A stretch of DNA of 64,000 nt from JAJDXW01 sp965223775 (GTDB taxonomy: Bacteria > Pseudomonadota > Gammaproteobacteria > HK1). The notes under the pieces are model-generated. The model saw only the letters and a program-made list of their open reading frames with translations, searched no databases and was not told where the DNA came from. The DNA lies in assembly GCA_965223775.1 (NCBI GenBank), contig OZ245021.1, forward strand, positions 682,001 to 746,000, written 5' to 3'. Positions within the stretch are counted from its first letter, which is position 1; every line of letters starts with the position of its first letter. Shown here in pieces: positions 16,766 through 24,717 of this stretch. The translations under genes were made by a program, and so were the position numbers.

Positions 16766-17935
16766 ATGAGCACTTCGGCGATCGAGGCGGTGCCGGCGCC
16801 AGCGCGGGTGGACTACGGCCCGGAGGAAGCGGCCTTCCAGGCATACCTCAAGGGCGGCGAACGGCGCGCCTTCGAGCTCGGGAACCGCGGCCCGATCCGG
16901 TTCACCGCCGACGGCGCTCTCCACCCGGACATCCTCGACGCCTACTGGCGGTGCGGCTTCTACGTCTTCGAAGGGGTGGTCGGCGAGGAGGAGCTTGCCG
17001 ACGTCGAGGCGGACCTCTTCGACATCATCGACCGGCTTCCGACCGGGCAGGGCTCCCCGGTGGACGCGAAGGGTCGGCCCGCCCTTGCCCACGGCTGCGA
17101 GGCCCCGACCCTCTTCTGGTCCAAGCCCCTCGCCGATCCCTTCGGCGGTACCGACCTCGCGAACGGCCGGCACCCGGTCAAGATGACCGAGCCGGTTCCG
17201 GCCCCGGACGCCCCGAAGGAGGTGGTCTACCTCATCCTCGGGTCTCTCCAGTTCTCTGAAGCGTGCGTCCGGCTCTACGGCCACCCCGAGCTCCTCGCGG
17301 TCGCGGCGGCGGTCAACGGCGATGACTTCGTGCCGTTCGCCGACGCCCTCTTCATCAAGGAGCCGGGGCGGGGCGCCTCCGTCGCCTGGCACCAGGACGG
17401 GGTCACCCACTGGGAGAGCCCCGACTGGGACCAGGGCTCGCACGGCTTCAACTTCATGGCCCAGCTCTACGGCTGCACCCCGGCGAACGGGGTGTGGGTG
17501 GTGCCCGGCACCCACCGGCTCGGCAAGGTCGACATCAAGGCGAAGGTGGCCGAGGCGGGGACGGAGCGGTTGCCGGACGCGGTGCCCATGGTCTGCGCGC
17601 CGGGGGACGTCGTCATCAGCAACCGTCAGGTGCTCCACGGCTCGTTCGCGAACACGAGCGACGAGTGGCGGGTGACCGTGAACATGGGGTTCCACCGCCA
17701 CTCCTCGGTGCTCGGCGTGCAGGGAGGCGGCGTCCACAACGCCCCCGCCGTCTACGACGACGAGCGAATCCGCCAGCGCGCGCGCATGATCGGCTACGCC
17801 ATCGACGCCCGCCGCCAGCGCTTCCCCGAAGAGACCGCCTACGTCTACCGTCCCTTCGCCGAGTCCGGCGAAGTCTGCCGCTGGACCGCCGACGTCGACC
17901 TCAAGGACTACAACCTCCTCGACCTCAGCATCTGA
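16766..17935 (+). CDS. phytanoyl-CoA dioxygenase (PhyH) family protein
   Basis: 389 residues. The non-haem iron facial triad is visible as WHQDGVTHW (His and Asp) and LHGSFANTSDEWRVTVNM (distal His, with the 2-oxoglutarate-binding Arg after it). The family hydroxylates small molecules or acyl-CoA with 2-oxoglutarate and O2. A ribosome binding site (AAGGGGG) lies seven bases before ATG 16766. It is divergent to the hyuA/peroxiredoxin remnants. A relic of its last 55 residues lies at 60988-61152 next to the other hyuA copy, so this gene was part of the duplicated block. The substrate is unknown; a link to the hydantoin pathway is only positional. Confidence 0.88.
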   Translation: MSTSAIEAVPAPARVDYGPEEAAFQAYLKGGERRAFELGNRGPIRFTADGALHPDILDAYWRCGFYVFEGVVGEEELADVEADLFDIIDRLPTGQGSPVDAKGRPALAHGCEAPTLFWSKPLADPFGGTDLANGRHPVKMTEPVPAPDAPKEVVYLILGSLQFSEACVRLYGHPELLAVAAAVNGDDFVPFADALFIKEPGRGASVAWHQDGVTHWESPDWDQGSHGFNFMAQLYGCTPANGVWVVPGTHRLGKVDIKAKVAEAGTERLPDAVPMVCAPGDVVISNRQVLHGSFANTSDEWRVTVNMGFHRHSSVLGVQGGGVHNAPAVYDDERIRQRARMIGYAIDARRQRFPEETAYVYRPFAESGEVCRWTADVDLKDYNLLDLSI

Positions 17936-17951
17936 CTAAGTCCATCACAGA

Positions 17952-18140
17952 ATGGTCTCCGAATTTTCCGGCGCGGTTCAGGCCCCCGGCCGCTTGGTGG
18001 ACTACGTCGTCGTTCGTCAGCTCCTGCGGCTGCTACACGGGGAGCGCAGTCGTGCGTACTGGCAGGCGCTCGAGCAGGTGACGTGGGACTGGAGCATCCG
18101 CCGCAGGAACCTGGAAGAAGAAGCAGGGCTGTTTTGGTAG
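17952..18140 (+). pseudogene. possible YgjP/M48-like metallopeptidase C-terminal relic
   Basis: The frame reads LVDYVVVRQLLRLLHGERS, then RAYWQALEQVTWDWSIRRRN. The pattern resembles the YVVVHELAHL and F/YW.L......W..RR.. end of the YgjP-type zinc peptidases. The zinc-binding HExxH motif is replaced by RQLLR, so it could not bind zinc. The match is short and by eye, hence low confidence. Confidence 0.3.
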
Positions 18141-18975
18141 CCGAGATTCCAACGACAGGTCCGCGCTGCCGGAAGCGTGGATACGGCTGGGATGCGGTCG
18201 CGTCCGCCATCGTCATCGACATGGCGCATCTGCTTCCGCCTCCTGCGCCGAACTGGCCATCGTGGCTGCTGTCGGAGCGGCACTACTACCGTGCGGATGC
18301 CTCCCTCGTCGTCGACACGTACGAGGGGCGGTGGCGCGACGAGCAGACCGGAGAGGGCGGGACGGTGTTCACGCTACTTGTGCGGCTCCTCGGCTCGTGG
18401 GGCGCGGCCAGGCGGTGGCTGCGCGAGGGCGAGTACATGTATGGGATTGGACCTGGGCCCAGGAGAGAGCCGGGAGGGCGCCGGGGGCACCGCCAGAAAC
18501 GCAGAAGCGAGAACGGCGGGGCTCTGGAGGTGGACCGATTCTGGAGTCCTGTCCGCGTGCAGCGGACCGAGACGGTGGCGTGCCCCGCTCCTCTGCCGCA
18601 GACCAGCTCGAGCTGTGGCCAGAGGAGTCACTGCAGACAGTCATCCGGAGAGACCGTGAGGCAGCGGCGAGGCACGCAACCGAGTAGCAGCACCGAAGGA
18701 GGCAGAGCTGGCAAAGCTCCGCCCTGCGGAGAGGAAGGGGAAACGACGGTTGAAGGACAAACTGCCGGCTTGCACAATGAATCCGCGAATCAAGTTTGAA
18801 GGACACACCCGAGAGCCAGCTTGAGCACCATGACGCGGTTCCAAACACGATGACAGTTCGCAAGCGTCCGCGGCCGATGCTACCCACGCGCGAACGCCTA
18901 GCGGTCACATCCTCCGAACGTGCCGTCTTGGCCTCGTCCACAGGCCGAGACGGGTCAGATGAGAAGTAGGGGTTC

Positions 18976-19225
18976 GTGTCGAGGCTGAGCAGCCTGCTCC
19001 GGCAGGTCGAGAAGCAGGACCCGCAGCTTGCCGCCGATCTGAAGAGAGAAGTGGAGGCGCTTTCCGGTCGACGGGCATTCGGGCTCAACTTCGAGCGACA
19101 CATCCCGGAGACCGTAGAGCTGCCGCGCCGCCCGGTGCGCAAGGGGGACAAGGTCCGGTTTCTACCGGAGCGTGGTGCGAACTCGAATGGTGTCGACCAA
19201 GGGCTGTGGCGAGTGGCCCGGATTC
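18976..19225 (+). pseudogene. type III DNA methyltransferase N-terminal relic
   Basis: From GTG 18976 (AGTAGGGG just upstream) it reads LLRQVEKQDPQLAADLKREV, then GRRAFGLNFERHIPETVELP and GDKVRFLPER. This is the N-terminal block typical of adenine-specific type III-like methyltransferases. The DPPY and FxGxG catalytic motifs never follow; similarity fades near 19220. It is a fragment of a second modification gene, unrelated in sequence to the N-terminus of the intact Mod at 22775. Confidence 0.5.
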
Positions 19226-19657
19226 GTCGGAGCAACGAGGTGTTGTTTCTCGCTTTCCCTCGTGAGATCCCCCCAGGAATTGCCCGCTCTGTTCCGTAGA
19301 CGGATTGCCTGGGATGACGGAGCAATCGGGGGACCGGCCGGAGCCGTTGCCGTCGCCGTTCTCATGAATTGTTGTTGCAGAAGCGGTGAGGATGTGGGCG
19401 CGAAAGCGCCGAGTGTGGGCAAGGGGTGGGCAAGTGCGCAGCGCTTGTCCAGGCCTTGTCCACGCGTTCCGTAGGACGGCGCTCGGTCCGCAGGACGCGT
19501 CCACATCGTCAGCGCTTGGCGCGGCGATGGTCGCCGCCGTAGTCTCGACACCCTTTGCGACGAGAGAGGAGTTGGCCCGCGCGGGGGGATGAACCCCGCC
19601 GGGCCACGGCCGGTGCAGCTTCGCTACGAGACGGGGCTTTGAACCGGCGAGGGATAC

Positions 19658-20239
19658 GTTAGGGCCGAGGCGTGGCGCGATGCAAGGCTCAAGCGCTGCC
19701 CGAACCACCCGCACGGCGGATGTTCGCTGGCACGCCACGGCACCTACGCGCGCAAGAGCCCGCGCGGGACGAAGATCGCTCGCTGGTACTGCCCTGAGAG
19801 CCACACCACCTTCAGCCTGCTGCCGGAGTGTCTGGCCGCACGGTTTCCTGGCGAGTTGGACGAGGTCGAAGCGGTGGTGGCCCACGCCGAGCAGGCCCCG
19901 AGCCTGGCCGCCGCGGCCAATGAGCTGCGCCGCGATGCGGTCGAGCTCCCGGGGGCGATGCGCTGGGTCGGGCGCCGGGTGCGTCTCGTCCATCACGTCC
20001 TGAGCATCGTCATCGGGCTGGTGCCCGAGTATCTCGTGCGGTGCATCGCCGAGGTGGGCGCGGTGCGTACGCGGCTCCAGACTGACACCGCGTTGCGGGC
20101 GTTGCGCACCCTCACCGACGCGCAGCTCCGCGTGCTGCCCGCACCGTTGGGGTTCCAACCTCACCGTCTGAACACGACGAATCGCCTTCGGGCGCCCCAA
20201 CACAAGATGGGGCCTGACCCGCCACCGGCGCTTGCGTAG
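19658..20239 (+). CDS. transposon-associated zinc-ribbon protein (DUF6431-like), start not found
   Basis: About 190 residues in one frame. The N-terminal part carries a cysteine/histidine cluster, CPNHPHGGCSLARHGTYAR, then RWYCPESHTTFSLLPECL, consistent with a zinc ribbon used for DNA or RNA contact. A helical region follows (VVAHAEQAPSLAAAANELRR). No ATG, GTG or TTG is available between the in-frame TGA near 19647 and the first cysteine, so the true start is lost (5' truncation) or non-canonical. It is the first gene of the transposon at 19658-22615. The family name is from memory and needs a domain search. Confidence 0.5.
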   Translation, partial: VRAEAWRDARLKRCPNHPHGGCSLARHGTYARKSPRGTKIARWYCPESHTTFSLLPECLAARFPGELDEVEAVVAHAEQAPSLAAAANELRRDAVELPGAMRWVGRRVRLVHHVLSIVIGLVPEYLVRCIAEVGAVRTRLQTDTALRALRTLTDAQLRVLPAPLGFQPHRLNTTNRLRAPQHKMGPDPPPALA

Positions 20240-20286
20240 CGTCCCCCGTCCCGGGCCGATGCGCCCCACCGACGAGGACCTCGCCC

Positions 20287-21612
20287 ATGAACCACTGCGA
20301 TGAGGAGCTGCACAAAGCCGTGGCGCTGTTCCGCTACGGCCTCATCGCCGACGTGCTGCGCCTGCCCCCGGGCAGCCGAGACATCCGGCGCACCCTGCAC
20401 GAGAAGGCCCAGCGCACCTACACCATCCCCGGCACCCGGCGCACCCGCGTCGCCGTCGAGACGATGCGCGATTGGCTGAGCTTGTATCGCACCGGCGGGT
20501 TCGAGGCGCTGTATCCGAAGACCCGTGCCGACCGCGGCCAGCCCCGGCGCCTGCCCCCCGAGGTCGCCGAGCTGCTCGTCTCGCTCAAGACCGAGCAGCC
20601 CGCGCGCTCGGTCAAAGCCCTCATCGCCATCGCCCGCGAACGCGGCGTCGACCACCCGCTTGCCCCCTCGACCGTGCACCGGCTGCTCTCGCGCGAGGGC
20701 CTGCTCGACAAGCGCCCCGGTGAGCCCGTCGCTACCGACCGGCGACGGTTCGCCTTCCGTGACGCCGGGGAGCTTTGGATGAGCGATGTGATGCACGGCC
20801 CCAAAGTCAGCGACGGGCGCCGGCGCAGAAAGTCTTTCCTCATCGCGTTCATCGACGACGCCACCCGCGTCATCCTCTTCGCCGCCTTCGCCTACGCGGA
20901 GAACACCACCGCGTTGCTGCCCGTGTTCAAGCAGGCCATCGCGCGGCGCGGCCTGCCCGCCCGGCTCTACGTCGACAACGGGGCGAACTTCCGCTCCCAG
21001 CAACTTGCGCTCGTGTGCGCGAAACTCGGCATCGTGCTCATCCATTCCCGGCCCTATCAGCCCGCCGGGCGCGGAAAGATCGAGCGCTTCTTCCGAACCC
21101 TTCGCGCCGCCTGGCTGCGCCATCTCACCGCTGAGGCCACCACCAGCCTCGACACACTGAACCGCACCCTGTGGGCCTGGGTCGAGGGCGAGTACCACCA
21201 ATCGCCCCATCGCGGCCTCGACGGGCGCACCCCGCTCGAGCAATGGGCGCTCGCCGGGCACGACGTGCGCTACCTCGACCCCACCACCGACCTCGACGAC
21301 CTCTTCCTCTTCGAGGCCAAACGCCGCGTGATGAAAGACCGCACGTTGAGCCTGCACGGCCGGCTCTACGAGGTCGATGCCATCCTCGTCGGCGAAACCG
21401 TCACCTTGCGTTACGACCCCGATGCACCGCCTTCGCGACCCATCGAGGTCGTCCACGACGGCAACAGTGCAGGACTCGCCACCCGCCTCGACGCCTACGC
21501 CAATACCGCCGTCAAGCGCGACCGCCCCTCCTGGCAACTCCAGTGCGACACCCCACCGTCAGAGCCGCCCACCTCGCCTCTGACGATGCGAAACCTCAAG
21601 GAGAAGAACTGA
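20287..21612 (+). CDS. DDE-type integrase/transposase (rve fold)
   Basis: 441 residues. An N-terminal helix-turn-helix region (VAVETMRDWLSLYRTGGFEA) precedes a retroviral-integrase-like core. The acidic triad is visible: D in LWMSDVMHG, D in YVDNGANFRS and E in GKIERFFRT. A C-terminal beta region (GRLYEVDAILVGETVTLRYD) is like that of Mu-type transposases. It cuts and joins the transposon ends together with the ATPase encoded next, with which it overlaps by one base (TGATG). Confidence 0.88.
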   Translation: MNHCDEELHKAVALFRYGLIADVLRLPPGSRDIRRTLHEKAQRTYTIPGTRRTRVAVETMRDWLSLYRTGGFEALYPKTRADRGQPRRLPPEVAELLVSLKTEQPARSVKALIAIARERGVDHPLAPSTVHRLLSREGLLDKRPGEPVATDRRRFAFRDAGELWMSDVMHGPKVSDGRRRRKSFLIAFIDDATRVILFAAFAYAENTTALLPVFKQAIARRGLPARLYVDNGANFRSQQLALVCAKLGIVLIHSRPYQPAGRGKIERFFRTLRAAWLRHLTAEATTSLDTLNRTLWAWVEGEYHQSPHRGLDGRTPLEQWALAGHDVRYLDPTTDLDDLFLFEAKRRVMKDRTLSLHGRLYEVDAILVGETVTLRYDPDAPPSRPIEVVHDGNSAGLATRLDAYANTAVKRDRPSWQLQCDTPPSEPPTSPLTMRNLKEKN

Positions 21613-22412
21613 TGTACCTGCGTCACTTCGCCCTGACCCGGTTGCCCTTCGAAACCCCGGCCCACACCGACGAGCTGTTCGAATCGAACTCCCGCCGCGA
21701 GGCCGAGGCTCGGCTCCATCACCTCATCGAACTCAAGGGCATCGGCCTGATGACCGGCGAGGTCGGCTCGGGCAAGACCACCGTATGCCGCCATGTCGCC
21801 GCCGACCTGCATCCCGGCCTGCATCGGGTCGGCTACGTCTCGCTGACCACCGGCAACGTGCTCGACATGTACAAGTCCATCGCCTGGGAACTCGGCCTGC
21901 CCACCGAACGCTCGCGCGCCACCGCCTACCGCGCCATCCGCGCCGAAATCACCCGACTGGTGTGCGAGGCCAAGCAGCTCCCCGTGCTCGTCATCGACGA
22001 AGCCCAGCACCTGCGCAACGACGTCCTGGAAGACCTCCGGCTCCTGACCAACTTCGCTATGGACAGCGAGAACCGCCTGTGCCTGCTGCTCGTCGGGCTC
22101 ACCGAGCTGCGCCGCCGCCTCGCCATGGCCGTGCACGAATCGCTCTCCCAGCGCCTCGTCGTACGCCACCACCTCGCCGGCATCGACCGCTCGGAACTCG
22201 ACGACTACCTCGCCCACCGCCTGCGCCTCGCCGGCTGCGAGCTGCCCCTGTTCGAGCCTCCCGCCGTCGAGGCGCTGTTCCAGAGCGCTCGCGGATTGCC
22301 CCGGCTCATCAATCGCATCGCCCACTACGCCCTCACCGCCGCCGCGGCGAAAGGCGCCCGCACCGTCTCCGCCGTGCACCTCGAGCACGCCGTCGCGGAG
22401 CTGCGGCTGTGA
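21612..22412 (+). CDS. AAA ATPase, ExeA/TnsC-like transposition partner
   Basis: 266 residues. Walker A GEVGSGKTT and Walker B VLVIDEAQHL are clear, with LLLVGLTEL as sensor region and an arginine-rich C-terminal helix bundle (SARGLPRLINRIAHYALTAA). Proteins of this type choose or activate the target for the adjacent DDE transposase. Its ends overlap both neighbours, which supports one transcript. It is co-linear with the integrase. Confidence 0.87.
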   Translation: MYLRHFALTRLPFETPAHTDELFESNSRREAEARLHHLIELKGIGLMTGEVGSGKTTVCRHVAADLHPGLHRVGYVSLTTGNVLDMYKSIAWELGLPTERSRATAYRAIRAEITRLVCEAKQLPVLVIDEAQHLRNDVLEDLRLLTNFAMDSENRLCLLLVGLTELRRRLAMAVHESLSQRLVVRHHLAGIDRSELDDYLAHRLRLAGCELPLFEPPAVEALFQSARGLPRLINRIAHYALTAAAAKGARTVSAVHLEHAVAELRL

Positions 22413-22615
22413 ACCTGCCCTACCTCCTCGTGACCCACGAACTCAGCGACGAGGCCGCCGCCCAGCTCTCCGAACTGCTCAACGACCTCGCCGTCGCCTT
22501 CGACGGTCAATACTTCGCTCAGATCACCCGCTACTACGACGAACGCCGCGAGAGCGAGCGCTCGTACCATCACAGGCAGCTCGAGCTCTTCGTCAACGAC
22601 GACGCGGCGTTCTGA
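22409..22615 (+). CDS. small acidic transposon protein
   Basis: 68 residues from GTG 22409, overlapping the ATPase stop by four bases. It reads as a helix pair (ELSDEAAAQLSELLNDLAVA) followed by a tyrosine- and charge-rich segment. No family is recognised. Conservation of its position as the last gene of the transposon, with translational overlap, suggests a real accessory protein. Confidence 0.5.
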   Translation: MNLPYLLVTHELSDEAAAQLSELLNDLAVAFDGQYFAQITRYYDERRESERSYHHRQLELFVNDDAAF

Positions 22616-22774
22616 ATCCCCTGCCCCTCCCGCGAACGCCGACGCCCACCGCGCCCGTTCGTCGACGACGGGCGTGGGGGCTCAACCCTTCTGCGCCACG
22701 ACCACCGTGTTCAGCGCGACCACCGCGGTGCCGACCTACGTCCGCGCCCGGCTCTCCGACGATGACGGGGCAAT

Positions 22775-24715
22775 GTGAGAAATCGAGCCTCGGTCGATCA
22801 GAAACAAACCGAAAAATCGGTTACGAAACTACGTGGGATGCAACACGAGGGACGGGTGGCCGACCTCCTTCGGCACCAGGATTCAGAGGCCGAGAAGCAG
22901 ACTGCAAGCCGGGCCGTCGACGACCTGGTCGTGGTGGCTGAGTTCCGAGATCCGATCTACCCAAGCCTAGTGTCCACCGGCAAGGTAGAGCGCGGCGGAG
23001 ATAGGCCGTTCCACACGTTGATCAACGCCGAGAACTTCCACGCGCTCCAAGCTCTGCTCTACACTCACGAGGGCAAAGTCGACGCGATCTACATCGACCC
23101 CCCTTACAACACAGGGGCTCGAGATTGGAAGTACAACAACGACTATGTGGAAGCTGAAGATTCTTACCGCCATTCGAAATGGTTAGCAATGATAGAACGT
23201 CGTCTACTCATTGCCAGGAGGTTACTTAATCCAACTGCAAGTGTACTCATTGTCACAATTGATGAAAAAGAATTTCTGCGCCTTGGTTTGTTACTTGAGC
23301 AGACTTTTCCTGAAGCTACAATTCAAATGGTCTCTAGCGTAATCAATCCGAAGGGAACCGGTCGCTGGAACGAATTCTCGCGAACGGATGAATACATATT
23401 CTTCGCGCTTTTTGGGGCAGCCGCTGTTCCAGATAAAGGTGGTGACGGAAACGAGGTTGAAGTGCGGTGGCGCTATCTTCGGCGAACCGACTTGGAATCT
23501 GCAAGAGGAACAATAAAGGGTGGAAAGGCTCAATTTTATCCGATCTATGTAGATGATGCTAACTGCACCATAGCGAAGATCGGAGAACCACTTCCGCACG
23601 ATCAAGATAGGGCTACTTCTCCAGATCTCATTGGCTGCACCAAAGTATTTCCAATTAGAGAAAACGATGGAATGGAAATAAACTGGGGTCTCACTGGCCC
23701 AAGCTTGAAGACCGCTCTTGACAAGGGATTCGTTCGTGTCTCTGCAAATCAGGATTCTGAGTTTCAGCCGTATATTTTTTCCTATCTTACTGCACCCAAT
23801 ATAAAGAAGACCGAACAAGGCCTCCTTGTTAAGGTTGGGAAAAGATCTGATGGTTCTTGGATTGTGGTAAACCCAGAAGGTAAGTCATCGCGACCTACCA
23901 CTTCTTGGAATGAGAAGAGTCACGAAGCAGGTGCTCATGGGACAGGCATCTTGAGAGCACTATTGCCGGGAAGAAGGTTTCCCTTCCCAAAGAGTCTCTA
24001 CGCTGTAGAGGATTGCCTTCGGTTATTTGTTGGTGACAAACCGAACGCGATTATTTTGGATTTCTTCAGCGGCTCTGGAACGACTGCGCATGCCGTGATG
24101 CGAATAAATCGGCAGGATGGTGGTCGCCGGCAATGCATTTCGATTACCAACAATGAGGTCGGGGCGGATGAACGTCGGGCGCTCCGGCGAGCCAGGCTAC
24201 GGCCTGGCGATTCCAACTGGGAACAGCAGGGTATCTGCGACTACGTTACAAGGCCGCGCATCACTGCGGCAATCACCGGTAGGACACCGGAAGGTCACGA
24301 GATAGAAGGTGACTACAAGTTCATCGGCGAGTTCCCCATGGCCGAAGGGTTCGAGGCGAACGTCGAATTCTTCACCATGACCTATGAAGCGCCGCGGCCA
24401 GTGGCACATAACCGTGCATTCGAGGCAATCGCCCCGTTGCTGTGGCTCAGAGCGGGGTCACACGGACGCCGGATCGAGAGGGCAAGGCAGGACTTCGACG
24501 TGGCGGATACGTACGCCGTGTTATTCGACCTTGACGCATCGCAGGACTTCCTCGCCGCTATCTCTGCGGGCGAGTCAGTGCGCATGGCGTTCATCGTCAC
24601 GGATGATGACCGAGCATTCCAGATGGTGTGCAGCGAGCTTCCGGCACGGGTGGAATCCATCCGTCTCTACGAGTCGTACCTCACGAACTTCACGATCAAC
24701 GCGGGGCGCGAGTAG
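22775..24715 (+). CDS. mod: type III restriction-modification DNA methyltransferase (Mod)
   Basis: 646 residues. DPPYNTG near residue 108 is the catalytic motif IV, and FFSGSGTT near 431 is the AdoMet-binding motif I; this order is that of beta-class N6-adenine enzymes. The central part (about 23150-24070), which carries the target recognition region, is strikingly AT-rich compared with both ends, suggesting an exchanged recognition domain. GTG 22775 is used; ATG 22838 is an alternative. The gene ends two bases before res. Confidence 0.88.
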   Translation: MRNRASVDQKQTEKSVTKLRGMQHEGRVADLLRHQDSEAEKQTASRAVDDLVVVAEFRDPIYPSLVSTGKVERGGDRPFHTLINAENFHALQALLYTHEGKVDAIYIDPPYNTGARDWKYNNDYVEAEDSYRHSKWLAMIERRLLIARRLLNPTASVLIVTIDEKEFLRLGLLLEQTFPEATIQMVSSVINPKGTGRWNEFSRTDEYIFFALFGAAAVPDKGGDGNEVEVRWRYLRRTDLESARGTIKGGKAQFYPIYVDDANCTIAKIGEPLPHDQDRATSPDLIGCTKVFPIRENDGMEINWGLTGPSLKTALDKGFVRVSANQDSEFQPYIFSYLTAPNIKKTEQGLLVKVGKRSDGSWIVVNPEGKSSRPTTSWNEKSHEAGAHGTGILRALLPGRRFPFPKSLYAVEDCLRLFVGDKPNAIILDFFSGSGTTAHAVMRINRQDGGRRQCISITNNEVGADERRALRRARLRPGDSNWEQQGICDYVTRPRITAAITGRTPEGHEIEGDYKFIGEFPMAEGFEANVEFFTMTYEAPRPVAHNRAFEAIAPLLWLRAGSHGRRIERARQDFDVADTYAVLFDLDASQDFLAAISAGESVRMAFIVTDDDRAFQMVCSELPARVESIRLYESYLTNFTINAGRE

Positions 24716-24717
24716 CG

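Larger units (their letters stand above)
19658..22615 (+). mobile_element. four-gene DDE transposon (Zn-ribbon protein, integrase, AAA ATPase, small protein)
   Basis: Four co-directional genes with minimal spacing: a zinc-ribbon-like ORF, a 441-aa rve/DDE integrase, a 266-aa ExeA/TnsC-like AAA ATPase and a 68-aa acidic protein. DDE transposase plus ATPase pairs of this kind move by replicative or target-selected transposition as in Mu or Tn7-like systems. The ends are not defined: I could not find paired terminal repeats. A 14-base near-repeat GATGACGG(A/G)GCAAT lies at 19313 and at 22761 in direct orientation. Confidence 0.6.

Noticed and set aside
18083..18799. Plus-strand frame with a stretch RWRDEQTGEGGTVFTLLVRL resembling primase/zinc-finger replication proteins
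   Set aside because: Only about 30 residues look meaningful; no start context, no catalytic motifs, and the rest is low-complexity.
19313..22774. Direct near-repeat GATGACGG(A/G)GCAAT on both sides of the four-gene transposon as a target duplication
   Set aside because: 14 bases with a mismatch is not the expected 5-bp duplication of this transposon class, and no terminal inverted repeats adjoin it. Kept only as a note in the element entry.
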